A DNA stretch of 17,993 nt, from the NCBI GenBank assembly GCA_031287135.1, contig JAITTK010000022.1, forward strand, positions 1-17,993, written 5' to 3'. How positions within the stretch are numbered: position 1 is the first letter of the stretch; every line of letters begins with the position of its first letter. Below, piece by piece: positions 7,454 to 14,794 of this stretch. The stretch is from Candidatus Methanoplasma reticulitermitis (GTDB taxonomy: Archaea; Thermoplasmatota; Thermoplasmata; Methanomassiliicoccales; Methanomethylophilaceae). The translations under genes were made by a program, and so were the position numbers. The notes under the pieces were generated by a model. It worked only from the letters and a program-made list of their open reading frames with translations. It searched no databases and had not been told where the DNA came from.

Positions 7454-8052
7454 TTTTTCCTCTCCGAGAGTTTTTCGTATACTTTTTCCATCGGGAGTCC
7501 GGATTTCGTTACCGCGACCATAGTGTGGTAGATCAGGTCGGCGAGCTCCCATGCCATCTCTTCCTTGTTCCCGTCCTTCAGGGCCAGGACGAATTCGCCA
7601 GCCTCCTCCACGACCTTCTTGCACATCTTGTTCTCGTCAGAGTACAGGAGGCATGTGTAGCTCCCCTCAAGGGGGTCTGTGAGTCTGTCTCTCAATAATC
7701 TCGTCAGTTCGGGGATGATATCCATCGTCTCGTCGAGCGAACCGTATATCACTTCCGAAAAACAGGACGGGGAGCCCGTGTGGCACGCCGGGCCGGTCTG
7801 TTCGACCCTTGCGAGCAGAGTGTCCGCATCGCAGTCGATCTGCATCGAGATTATCCTCTGCACGTGTCCCGATTCCTCTCCCTTCATCCAGAGTTTCTGC
7901 CTGCTCCTGGACCAGAAGTGTGTGCGACCCGTGCTCTTCATGAGTTCGAAAGCCTCTTCGTTAGCCCATGCGACCATGAGCACCTCGTTCGTTATGTGGT
8001 CCTGAACAACCACGGGTATCAGTCCGTCCTTATCGAATTTCAAATCGGTCAT
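7450..8052 (-). CDS. hisIE: Bifunctional phosphoribosyl-AMP cyclohydrolase / phosphoribosyl-ATP pyrophosphatase
   Basis: Catalyses the second and third steps of histidine synthesis. In 200 residues, the HisI domain (about 1-105) shows HFWSRSRQKLW, the metal motif DCDAD (73-77), and C90 and C97 in CHTGSPSC. The HisE domain (about 115-200) shows VVEEAGEFVLA and ELADLIYHTMVA. Start ATG 8052 overlaps the hisF stop as ATGA and gives the normal N terminus; the frame is open further upstream only as a shadow of hisF. Fusion of the two activities is common in bacteria, while many archaea keep hisI and hisE apart, so the fused form is of mild interest. Confidence 0.95.
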   Translation of the reverse strand: MTDLKFDKDGLIPVVVQDHITNEVLMVAWANEEAFELMKSTGRTHFWSRSRQKLWMKGEESGHVQRIISMQIDCDADTLLARVEQTGPACHTGSPSCFSEVIYGSLDETMDIIPELTRLLRDRLTDPLEGSYTCLLYSDENKMCKKVVEEAGEFVLALKDGNKEEMAWELADLIYHTMVAVTKSGLPMEKVYEKLSERKK

Positions 8053-8801
8053 CTTACCGGGACCCCCATGTCCTTCAAGTATTCCCTTATCTCCCGGACA
8101 GTGAACTGCCTGTAATGGAATATCGACGCCGCCAGTGCCGCGGTCACGCCCGTCTGGCTGAAGACTTCGTAGAAATCCTCTTTCTTCCCGCATCCCCCCG
8201 ACGCTATGACGGGGATGTTCACCTCATCCGCCACGGCGCTGTTCAGGGGTATGTCGTACCCCTCTTTCACACCGTCCGCGTCCACCGATGTAAGGAGGAT
8301 CTCCCCCGCACCGAGGTCCTCCGCTCTCTTTGCCCATTCGACCGCATCCAGACCCGTAGGCCTCGTCCCGCCGTGAGAGAACACCTCCCAGCCCCGGCCG
8401 GTCTTCTTGGCATCGATGGCCACAACGACGCACTGTCTTCCGAATCTTTCGGCAGACTCGGATATTATCGAAGGGTCGCCGATGGCGGCCGAGTTCACGG
8501 ACACTTTATCCGCTCCGGCATTTAGGGCATCGCGCATATCGTCCGCACTTCTTATCCCTCCCCCGACCGTCAGCGGCACGAATACCCTTTCGGCCGTCTC
8601 CGAGACAAGATCCAGTGTCGTCTGCCTGTACTCCAGGGAGGCGGCTATATCCAGGAATGTTATCTCATCGGCACCCTGGTTGCTGTACTCTTCGGCCAGA
8701 AGGGGAGGCGATCCCATGTCTTTCAGATCGAGGAAGTTGACTCCTTTCACGACCTTCCCGTTCTTAACGTCAAGACAGGGAATGATCCTTTTCCTGAGCA
8801 T
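8049..8801 (-). CDS. hisF: Imidazole glycerol phosphate synthase, cyclase subunit
   Basis: Beta/alpha-barrel cyclase that uses ammonia from HisH to form imidazole glycerol phosphate and AICAR. Its 250 residues start MLRKRIIPCLDVKNGKVVKG with catalytic D11, and the second catalytic Asp is D130 in VVVAIDAKKTG; phosphate-binding VGGGIRS and ASGGCG loops are present. The start abuts the hisB stop (TGA then ATG) with GGTGAA in the end of hisB. Its glutaminase partner hisH lies in the other his block, about 4 kb away. Confidence 0.96.
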   Translation of the reverse strand: MLRKRIIPCLDVKNGKVVKGVNFLDLKDMGSPPLLAEEYSNQGADEITFLDIAASLEYRQTTLDLVSETAERVFVPLTVGGGIRSADDMRDALNAGADKVSVNSAAIGDPSIISESAERFGRQCVVVAIDAKKTGRGWEVFSHGGTRPTGLDAVEWAKRAEDLGAGEILLTSVDADGVKEGYDIPLNSAVADEVNIPVIASGGCGKKEDFYEVFSQTGVTAALAASIFHYRQFTVREIREYLKDMGVPVR

Positions 8802-9350
8802 TCAATTCACCACTGGCCTGTCTTTGGTGCTGATTTCCCTGTTCCTCAACGACACGGCGTTCCTCAGAGCCGTTCCGAGCGATTTGAATGTGGCTTCGAT
8901 GATGTGGTGCTCATCGAATCCTCTGATCTGCACGACATGCAGGGTTATGCCCGAAGACATCGCGAAACTCCTGAGGAAGTGATGATAGAGGTGATCCGGA
9001 CAGTCTATGTCCGCATACGGTCTGTCCACTATGTCGACCGAGGTCATCACGAGGGCATCGTCCATGGGGAGGATGACGGTGGACATCCTCTCGATCGGCC
9101 TCCCGTCAAGGGCCTTCCTGAAAGCGGAACCGAGTGTTATGGCTGCATCCTCGATCAGGTGGTGGTCGTCGTCGCCGGATGCCATCATCGAGATATCGAA
9201 CGAGCCGTATCTTGCGAGCGTCTCGACCATGTGCTTCAGGAACTGCACGCCGCACTCGATGTCATAATCTCCGTTGCCGTCTATGTTCAGCTTCACGGAT
9301 ATGTCGGTCTCACTCGTGCTGCGCCTCATTTCGGCTGCCCTTGCTGTCAT
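8802..9350 (-). CDS. hisB: Imidazoleglycerol-phosphate dehydratase
   Basis: Dehydrates imidazole glycerol phosphate to imidazole acetol phosphate, the substrate of HisC. In 182 residues the two manganese-binding repeats are plain: DDHHLIED (H63, H64) and FDEHHIIEA (H148, H149). N-terminal RRSTSETDI is the family start. ATG 9350 is used; the ATG at 9329 (residue 8, MRRSTSETD) is equally typical, and neither has a strong ribosome binding site. A TATA-like ACATTATAGC 28 bases upstream of ATG 9350 suits a leaderless start. First gene of the second his block. Confidence 0.95.
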   Translation of the reverse strand: MTARAAEMRRSTSETDISVKLNIDGNGDYDIECGVQFLKHMVETLARYGSFDISMMASGDDDHHLIEDAAITLGSAFRKALDGRPIERMSTVILPMDDALVMTSVDIVDRPYADIDCPDHLYHHFLRSFAMSSGITLHVVQIRGFDEHHIIEATFKSLGTALRNAVSLRNREISTKDRPVVN

Positions 9351-9373
9351 ACACTATTCGAATGGAGCACGAC

Positions 9374-9383
9374 GCTATAATGT
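9374..9383 (-). promoter_or_regulatory. Possible TATA box of the hisB block
   Basis: ACATTATAGC on the minus strand, centred about 28 bases before the hisB ATG. Weaker than the hisG box, but spacing fits a leaderless archaeal promoter. Confidence 0.35.
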
Positions 9384-9520
9384 TTCTCATTAGGGCGGAT
9401 AAGCAACCATTCGGTTTATCTGGCAGATATGGTTTTTTGGAATGTTGACAGATGTACAGGATTCCGCGGGGGAATCCGCATGTTTCCGGAGTGATGGCCA
9501 TTAGTGATAATCCTGTGAAA

Positions 9521-9555
9521 ATGCCTTGGGGGAGAAGGCTTTCTCCGTCCCGCAT
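9521..9555. repeat. Imperfect inverted repeat (hairpin)
   Basis: Three stacked stems: ATGC/GCAT outside, GGG/CCC in the middle, and GGAGAA/TTCTCC around a GGCT loop, with small bulges between. No adjacent T-run. It could be a structured RNA, an operator or chance. Confidence 0.35.
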
Positions 9556-9784
9556 CGCCGTTAATCGACATATGACATCCCGGAACGGATATTATACTGA
9601 GTCAGCTTACAATAACCTCCTTGGCAAATCAACATATGCCATAATATTAAAATGAAGGTGTGAAAAGGTTATCCCGGATCCGAAATCTCAACACCGAAAC
9701 GAGTGCCCCGTCAGAGGACATGAACGAAAACCGACGGGACACACACATTATGCCCGATAGATTAGAAAAACTATGCGGCAACGA

Positions 9785-10327
9785 TCAGGCGAGGATCCTT
9801 ATCATCTGGTTGAGGATGCCGTCTTTGGTCTTGCCGACGGGAACGAAGCCGCATTCCCCATAATAGCCGACGAGCCGATCCTTGCAATCCAAACGTATGA
9901 CACGGCATCCCAGCGCCCTGTTCGCCTCGATGAAGATATCCACGGCACGGTCCATCATCTCCTTCCCGAACCCCTTACCTGTGCCGTCTGCCTTTGCGAG
10001 CTGTCCCAAAAGATAAGCTTGCGCGGTCCCTCTGTCGATGTTCATCTTATCCGCTATCTCGGCACTTATGTTATGATTCTCCTTCACGGATAGGCATTTG
10101 ACGGCGACCGTGAAGTATCCCACGACGGTGTCATCCTCCGGAGTCTCGCCTTCATCCACGGCCAGATATGTTCGGGATATACCCCGTATATCGTGTTCGA
10201 TAGCTTTCTCTTTGAGATATCTTTCGGCATCGCGGTCAAGCGAGCACCTGAAACTCGACAGAAGTGATTTGACCTTGTCCTCTTTCCCGTCTGATATAAC
10301 ATCGCGAAGACTGTAGACAGCAATCAC
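9785..10327 (-). CDS. GNAT-family N-acetyltransferase, candidate toxin of a two-gene module
   Basis: A 180-residue acetyltransferase. Seen: an N-terminal region (LLSSFRCSLDRDAERYLKEK then GISRTYLAV) typical of a GNAT group common in Firmicutes and mobile regions, a central VGYFTVAVK strand, the acetyl-CoA loop region LGQLAKADGTGKGFGKEMM (about 114-131), and C-terminal GYYGECGFVPVG. It starts at GTG 10327, which overlaps the stop of the 56-residue gene (GTGA), so the two are translationally coupled. GNAT toxins such as TacT and AtaT acetylate aminoacyl-tRNA and are encoded after a small antitoxin. The toxin role is inference from size, family and coupling; a metabolic acetyltransferase is possible. 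Confidence 0.8.
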   Translation of the reverse strand: MIAVYSLRDVISDGKEDKVKSLLSSFRCSLDRDAERYLKEKAIEHDIRGISRTYLAVDEGETPEDDTVVGYFTVAVKCLSVKENHNISAEIADKMNIDRGTAQAYLLGQLAKADGTGKGFGKEMMDRAVDIFIEANRALGCRVIRLDCKDRLVGYYGECGFVPVGKTKDGILNQMIRILA

Positions 10328-10494
10328 TGATAGCGGCTCCTTATGTGCTTTCTGCCCTCTTCGAGTTCTTCGAAGATTCTGGTTTTGGGCACATCCGGAC
10401 CTCTCGCGTCGGCCTGTCTGAAAGCCTCCGCTACTATCTTGGCCTTCTCGACCGTATCGATCTCCAGCATCTCATAGAAAGACTGCGTTGCCAT
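10324..10494 (-). CDS. Small 56-residue protein coupled to the GNAT gene, candidate antitoxin
   Basis: Begins MATQSFYEMLEIDTVEKAK and ends in a basic segment (EEGRKHIRSRYQ). An N-terminal helix, then KIVAEAFRQADARG, then the charged C-terminal helix. No ribbon-helix-helix motif is recognised, so DNA binding is not shown. Start ATG 10494 is the first possible one, with an in-frame TAA two codons upstream. A TATA box lies about 35 bases upstream. The stop overlaps the GNAT GTG start by 4 bases. Size, order and coupling are those of an antitoxin; family not identified. Confidence 0.7.
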   Translation of the reverse strand: MATQSFYEMLEIDTVEKAKIVAEAFRQADARGPDVPKTRIFEELEEGRKHIRSRYQ

Positions 10495-10526
10495 GTCTTA
10501 CATCCCGCATCACCTATTGTCGGACG

Positions 10527-10536
10527 GTTATAAAGC
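10527..10536 (-). promoter_or_regulatory. TATA box of the small-protein/GNAT module
   Basis: GCTTTATAAC on the minus strand, about 37 bases before the ATG at 10494; expected transcription start near 10505. A GGTGAT lies at 10509-10514, too far (14 bases) for ideal use as a ribosome binding site. Confidence 0.5.
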
Positions 10537-10914
10537 CTTTATCTCCGATGCGCTCCGGTGAAACCGTCGGTAAGATCAACCCATTATGAGATTTTACTCC
10601 CGCGGGGAATGTCTGTTCAGGAAGGGAGACCCCGGTGTTCGGACCGTCCGTCGGATCGATGTACGGCAGGAACCTTGCGGAACATGTTTCCGAATACAGC
10701 GGGCGATATAAATGAAGCGTCTCGGTACATGACCCAACGGAATTCTCAGGTATAACGGATGCCGGCAGAGCGTATCCCGTAAAGAATCGGACAATCATGT
10801 CGGAATCTGTCCGGCCGGCTATAAACCGGTGTATTCCCAGTTTATAAAGAAGTGTCTGAAATCGCTCTATCGGTGTTCAGTTCAGGATAAATAGAGAGCG
10901 GCATTGACCGACTC
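10537..10914. other. Gene-free region between the GNAT module and the MFS gene
   Basis: Holds divergent promoters: the module's TATA box lies on its left edge, and TATA boxes at 10841-10849 and 10885-10894 face the MFS gene. A 94-residue minus frame (10514-10798) is not convincing. No repeat array or RNA gene seen. Confidence 0.4.
10841..10900 (+). promoter_or_regulatory. Promoter region of the MFS gene with a possible operator
   Basis: GGATAAATAG at 10885-10894 is centred 25 bases before the ATG and would give a leaderless transcript; TTTATAAAG at 10841-10849 is a second TATA candidate. CGCTCTAT (10863-10870) and ATAGAGAGCG (10891-10900) form an imperfect inverted repeat around the proximal box, a position suited to a repressor. 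Confidence 0.45.
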
Positions 10915-12123
10915 ATGGGACACAGAAATAATGAATTCGTTCCGACGAAAGCCTCACTGATCACGATTCTGCTATCATCGATGGTCATCCTAATGGGAGC
11001 GGCCGCGGTCGCCCCCGCCCTGGGACCGATAAGGGAAGCGTTTCCTGAGATCGGTGCCCACTTTATACTCCTGATCATAACACTGCCGGCCGTGTCTGTG
11101 GCATTGACGGGTTTCGGGATAGGGTATCTGGCGGATCGGTACGGCAAGACGAAAGTGTTCTTCGTTGCGATTTCCGTATTCACAGTGGCAGGGATATCAG
11201 GCTATTTCACCGATTCGTTCTGGATAATGCTGGGGGGCCGTTTCGTGCTCGGTGTGGGGATAGCCGGTATCTCGCTGACCGTGACGGCCTTGATCGGCGA
11301 ATACTGGACCGGAACGGAAAGGAGAAAGGTCGTGGGATATCAATCGGCGGCCATGGGGGTGGGTGCACTGTTCTTCGAGACCCTCGGAGGCTCTCTTGCC
11401 GATATCGGCTGGCAGGAACCGTTCCTGATATATCTGATAGGGGTTCCGATCATAATCATCGGGGCGTTCTCGCTCAGGGACATGGACGTCCGTCCCGACC
11501 GGAAGGAGGAAAGTGTTTCAGTAACGGGCATCGGCGGTGTTAGAAGGAAGATAATGTTCTGTTATGTGCTGGTGTTCACGGTGATGTTCCTCATGTTCTC
11601 CCTTCCGGCCAATTTCTCATATTACGTGACGGAGATGGGCTGGAGCCTGACCGTGTGCGGGCTCCTCCTGGGGACGATGGGCATCTCTCAGGCCGGATTC
11701 AGCCTTGCTTACGGAAGGAGTCTGAAAAAACTGGACGAACATGCAACGGATACGGCGGCTTTCGTTCTGATGGGAGCGGGTCTGTCTGTACTTTTCTTTC
11801 CAAGCATTGCAACGGCATTCCTCGGCATGGCGATTGTGGGGTTCAGCCTTGGACTTCTGGTGCCCTCTCTGGTAGAACGGCTTTCCAATTATTCCACAAG
11901 GAGGACTTCCGGAAAGATCATGGGAGGATACTCTGTGGCATTCAACATGTCGACGTTCGTGTCGGCATTGGTCATGGTCCCGTTGGTGGCAAGAACGGGA
12001 TCGTATCAGATGATGTTCCTGATCCTGGGGATGTTCTCTTTCGCCGTCTGTGCGGTGCTGTTCCTCGCGGGACGGATCTCTAGAGGTGTACCCTCGGAAG
12101 GGCCCTCCGGGTTGTCCAGGTGA
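10915..12123 (+). CDS. Major facilitator superfamily transporter, substrate unknown
   Basis: A 402-residue inner-membrane carrier with about 12 hydrophobic segments. Seen: the loop 2-3 signature IGYLADRYGKTK (69-80), FVLGVGIAGIS in segment 4, GYQSAAMGVGALFFETLGG in segment 5, and a central hydrophilic loop around residues 195-210 (DVRPDRKEESVS). General shape is that of drug:proton antiporters, but the substrate cannot be read from sequence. The start ATG has no ribosome binding site, consistent with a leaderless message from the TATA-like box 25 bases upstream. It stands alone on the plus strand between two his blocks read the other way, suggesting insertion. Confidence 0.9.
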   Translation: MGHRNNEFVPTKASLITILLSSMVILMGAAAVAPALGPIREAFPEIGAHFILLIITLPAVSVALTGFGIGYLADRYGKTKVFFVAISVFTVAGISGYFTDSFWIMLGGRFVLGVGIAGISLTVTALIGEYWTGTERRKVVGYQSAAMGVGALFFETLGGSLADIGWQEPFLIYLIGVPIIIIGAFSLRDMDVRPDRKEESVSVTGIGGVRRKIMFCYVLVFTVMFLMFSLPANFSYYVTEMGWSLTVCGLLLGTMGISQAGFSLAYGRSLKKLDEHATDTAAFVLMGAGLSVLFFPSIATAFLGMAIVGFSLGLLVPSLVERLSNYSTRRTSGKIMGGYSVAFNMSTFVSALVMVPLVARTGSYQMMFLILGMFSFAVCAVLFLAGRISRGVPSEGPSGLSR

Positions 12124-12151
12124 AGACGGGCCATCCTGATGCGCGGTCCGG

Positions 12152-12156
12152 TTTTT
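12152..12156 (+). terminator. T-run terminator candidate of the MFS gene
   Basis: Five T residues 28 bases after the MFS stop; archaeal termination often needs only a T-run. Confidence 0.3.
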
Positions 12157-12353
12157 ATCCCATACGGGTGCTCGTGAATCCGGGGCAGTCCGGAATATAC
12201 TCCGGCATGTTATGTACGATCATGGATAGATACGGCATAAAGAACCGATAGATGACAGAACCGGAACAGACCATGGATTTCAGAATCACGATGCGCGTTG
12301 GAACGAATCCATCGCCGGCCGCACCGGTACCCCTTCCGGTCGTTACGGGCTTC

Positions 12354-12380
12354 CTCTCGAACTGAACTAATATTCGAGAG
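12354..12380. repeat. Perfect inverted repeat downstream of hisA
   Basis: CTCTCGAA and TTCGAGAG, 8-bp arms around an 11-base AT-rich loop. About 50 bases past the hisA stop on the minus strand. Confidence 0.45.
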
Positions 12381-12402
12381 TACTGTCTGGGTCCTTTATT
12401 CC

Positions 12403-12422
12403 GCCGTCTGCTTCGGGACGGC
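12403..12422 (-). terminator. Hairpin 8 bases after the hisA stop
   Basis: GCCGTC pairs with GACGGC across an 8-base loop. No T-run follows on the minus strand, so it may protect the 3' end rather than terminate. Confidence 0.3.
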
Positions 12423-12429
12423 ACCAGCT

Positions 12430-13149
12430 TTATCCCGAGACATACCACGGGGTCTTCCACTCCCACGGCCTTATCTTCCCTGTATACAGCGCGAGGCCTA
12501 CCACGGCACCCGCCGCACCAAGTCCCGACAGCACTCTGCAGTCGTTCTCCGCGGTCACCCCGCCCGACGATATGACCTTGTGCGGACAGGACCTTATGAA
12601 ATCCGCGGACTGGGCCGCGTCTATCCCCCCCATCCTGCCCTCGACGCTGACATTGGTGTTGAGCACGCCTCCGAGCGGCAGGTCCCTGATGGATTCGAAC
12701 ATGCCGCCGACGGTCACGTCAGACGATCCCTGCCATCCGTTCACGGTCAGCTCCCCGTCTCTGGTGTCCATCCCCGCGACTATCCTGCCGGGATATCTGC
12801 GGGATATACGGGCGAGCCATTCAGGCTCCCTTATCGCACGGGTCCCGACTATGACGCGGTCGGCTCCGGCCGATATCAGGTCCTCGACCTTATCATCCGA
12901 CCTTATCCCCCCGCCGACTTGCACCGGGACCCCGCATTCCCTGATTATTTTTTTGAACGTATCGAGGTTGTCCCCCCTCCCGAACGCACCGTCGAGGTCC
13001 ACCAGATGAAGGTACGGTGCACCTTTATCCACCCAGGACACGGCGGTATCGAAAGGGTCCGGGAGCGTTATCTTCCGGTTGCCGGGTTCTCCCCCGACCA
13101 GCTGTACCACCTGATGATCCAGTACATCCACCGCGGGAATGACGATCAT
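12430..13149 (-). CDS. hisA: ProFAR isomerase (phosphoribosylformimino-AICAR ribotide isomerase)
   Basis: Beta/alpha-barrel isomerase producing PRFAR, the substrate of HisH-HisF. In 239 residues catalytic D8 lies in IPAVDVLD and the second Asp is D128 in GMDTRDGELTVNGWQ; HLVDLDGAF and QVGGGIRS are family phosphate and substrate motifs. ATG 13149 overlaps the hisH stop as ATGA. It is the only gene in the window ending in TAA rather than TGA. Last gene of the hisG-C-H-A block; hisB continues the pathway 3 kb further on. Confidence 0.95.
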   Translation of the reverse strand: MIVIPAVDVLDHQVVQLVGGEPGNRKITLPDPFDTAVSWVDKGAPYLHLVDLDGAFGRGDNLDTFKKIIRECGVPVQVGGGIRSDDKVEDLISAGADRVIVGTRAIREPEWLARISRRYPGRIVAGMDTRDGELTVNGWQGSSDVTVGGMFESIRDLPLGGVLNTNVSVEGRMGGIDAAQSADFIRSCPHKVISSGGVTAENDCRVLSGLGAAGAVVGLALYTGKIRPWEWKTPWYVSG

Positions 13150-13745
13150 GTTTTGTCCTCTGCGAACCGAATGAAATTACGTATGAGGGAGAGCCCGGAC
13201 TCCGAGCTTTTCTCCGGATGGAATTGGGTGCCGTATGTGTTGGCGGTCCTGAAGAACGAGGGGAATTCGCCGCATTCGTACTCGGTGGTCCCGATGACCC
13301 TGTCAGCTTCCTCCGCGGAGCACATGTAGGAGTGCGCGAAGTAGAATGTCCTGTCCCCGATGCCGTCCATGAGGGGGTCGGACGTCATGACCGAGTTCCA
13401 TCCCATGTGCGGCACGCGCCGCGCTTTGAGTCCCGTGATCCTTCCCCTGAAGAGGCCGACCCCTTCAGAAACGCCCTCCTCGCTGGAACCGAACAGGATC
13501 TGGACGCCTATGCATATGCCGAGCGCGGGCACCCCGGACAGCAGTCTGTCCCTGATCTCTTCCCGGTACGGTAGCAATTTCTCCATGGTGATGTCGAAAG
13601 CACCTACCCCGGGGAACACTATGCAATCCGCGTCGAGCAGATCCTTCATATCCGTCGTGACATCCACTGACGCCCCGTTCTTCTCGAAGGCCTTCTTCAC
13701 GGAATGGAGATTCCCGACATTGTAGTCGGCGATCGTTACCCTCAT
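13146..13745 (-). CDS. hisH: Imidazole glycerol phosphate synthase, glutaminase subunit
   Basis: Class I glutamine amidotransferase supplying ammonia to HisF. In 199 residues: N-terminal IADYNVGNLHSVKKA, the oxyanion FPGVGAF, nucleophile C78 in LGICIGVQ, and the H176/E178 pair in QFHPEKS complete the triad. Starts ATG 13745, overlapping the hisC stop as ATGA. Confidence 0.95.
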   Translation of the reverse strand: MRVTIADYNVGNLHSVKKAFEKNGASVDVTTDMKDLLDADCIVFPGVGAFDITMEKLLPYREEIRDRLLSGVPALGICIGVQILFGSSEEGVSEGVGLFRGRITGLKARRVPHMGWNSVMTSDPLMDGIGDRTFYFAHSYMCSAEEADRVIGTTEYECGEFPSFFRTANTYGTQFHPEKSSESGLSLIRNFIRFAEDKT

Positions 13746-14794
13746 CCGATTTCCTCCATGATGCTCCTGATCGCGCAGAGGAGTTTTTCGTTCATCTCCG
13801 CGGTGCCGACGGTGAAACGGACGCAGTTCTCCGTTCTCCTTTTGTTCCCGAAGTCCCTTATGAGGATCCCCCTGTCCTTAAGGGAATCCGTGAGTACGGA
13901 GTGGTCAATCGGCGATTCGGCGAGTATGAAATTGGAATCCGAAGGGTATGCGCGGAAACCCAGCTCGGACAGCCCGGATGCGAGCCTGGGCCTTTCCCTC
14001 AGGACCATCTCCCGGCTCCTCTCCACGAAACCCTGGTCCCCGACCGCGGCGATAGCGGCCCCCTCGCTCAGACTGTTGAGTGAATACGGGATCTTAACGG
14101 AGTTCATCATATCCGCCAGATCCATGTTCGCAACGGCATACCCTATCCTCAGGGATGCCATGGCATATGCTTTTGAAAATGTCCTCAGCACTATCATGTT
14201 CTCGTATTCGTCCACGCGGGGGATCATCGATCCGTCCGAATACTCCCCGTATGCCTCATCCACTATGACGATGCCCCCGAATCCGGTCAGGATATCCTCT
14301 ATGTCCTTCCGTCTGAATGAATTCCCCGTCGGGTTGTTCGGGGATGCGATGATGACCATCTTAGCTCCGGAGGATATTATGCCGTCTACGTCCAGCTGGA
14401 AATCATCCGTCAGATCGGAGAACGATACCCTGCTCCCGTTCATCTTGGCGAAGTAATCGTACAGTGTGTACGAAGGGTACGGGACCAGGCATTCGTCCCC
14501 CCACTCAGTGAATGTCTTGAAGGACACATCGAGCATCTCGTCCGAACCGTTCCCGACAACGAAATTATCGATCCCCAGGCCGTAAAGCCCGGCGAGAGCC
14601 GACCTCAGTCCGTCGGAGTATGTGCTGGGATAGTCGTTTATCTCTGTCATCTGTTCTCTGATGAACCTCATCGCGGCCGGGTTGGAACCCAGCACGTTGG
14701 TGTTGGTGTCCAGCCGCATCTCCCCGTTTATGGCGGGGCTGTAATATTTCCCGAAGCCTCTGGCGGTGCTTCTCATGATGTCCCTTGAGACCAT
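13742..14794 (-). CDS. hisC: Histidinol-phosphate aminotransferase
   Basis: PLP enzyme that transaminates imidazole acetol phosphate to histidinol phosphate. Seen: GNGSDEMLD (cofactor phosphate), PYPSYTLY, ASPNNPTGNSF, VDEAYGEY (Asp for the pyridine nitrogen), the Schiff-base lysine at about residue 208 in RTFSKAYAMASLRIGYA, and C-terminal VRFTVGT with the substrate Arg. 350 residues, normal length. The start may be ATG 14794 (chosen, TGATG overlap with hisG and GGTGGAG before it) or GTG 14797 one codon earlier. Belongs to the fold type I archaeal/bacterial HisC group. Confidence 0.94.
   Translation of the reverse strand: MVSRDIMRSTARGFGKYYSPAINGEMRLDTNTNVLGSNPAAMRFIREQMTEINDYPSTYSDGLRSALAGLYGLGIDNFVVGNGSDEMLDVSFKTFTEWGDECLVPYPSYTLYDYFAKMNGSRVSFSDLTDDFQLDVDGIISSGAKMVIIASPNNPTGNSFRRKDIEDILTGFGGIVIVDEAYGEYSDGSMIPRVDEYENMIVLRTFSKAYAMASLRIGYAVANMDLADMMNSVKIPYSLNSLSEGAAIAAVGDQGFVERSREMVLRERPRLASGLSELGFRAYPSDSNFILAESPIDHSVLTDSLKDRGILIRDFGNKRRTENCVRFTVGTAEMNEKLLCAIRSIMEEIG

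Larger units (their letters stand above)
9351..9784. other. Gene-free region between hisB and the GNAT module
   Basis: Contains the hisB promoter side, an imperfect hairpin at 9521-9555 and a short T-run for the GNAT transcript. Open frames here (for example 9452-9655 plus) match no family I know and have mixed codon use. Confidence 0.4.
12124..12429. other. Gene-free region between the MFS gene and hisA
   Basis: Convergent 3' ends. Holds a T-run for the MFS transcript (12152-12156) and two perfect hairpins near the hisA end. A minus frame at 12155-12466 overlaps hisA and resembles no family. Confidence 0.45.

Noticed and set aside
9452..9655. Plus-strand 67-residue frame
   Set aside because: No ribosome binding site, no family resemblance, and it spans the hairpin at 9521-9555.
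10514..10798. Minus-strand 94-residue frame with a TATA-like sequence about 23 bases before its ATG
   Set aside because: Codon third positions are mixed, no family resemblance, no ribosome binding site, and it would be the only gene ending in TAG.
12155..12466. Minus-strand 103-residue frame after hisA
   Set aside because: Overlaps the hisA end in another frame and shows no gene-like composition.
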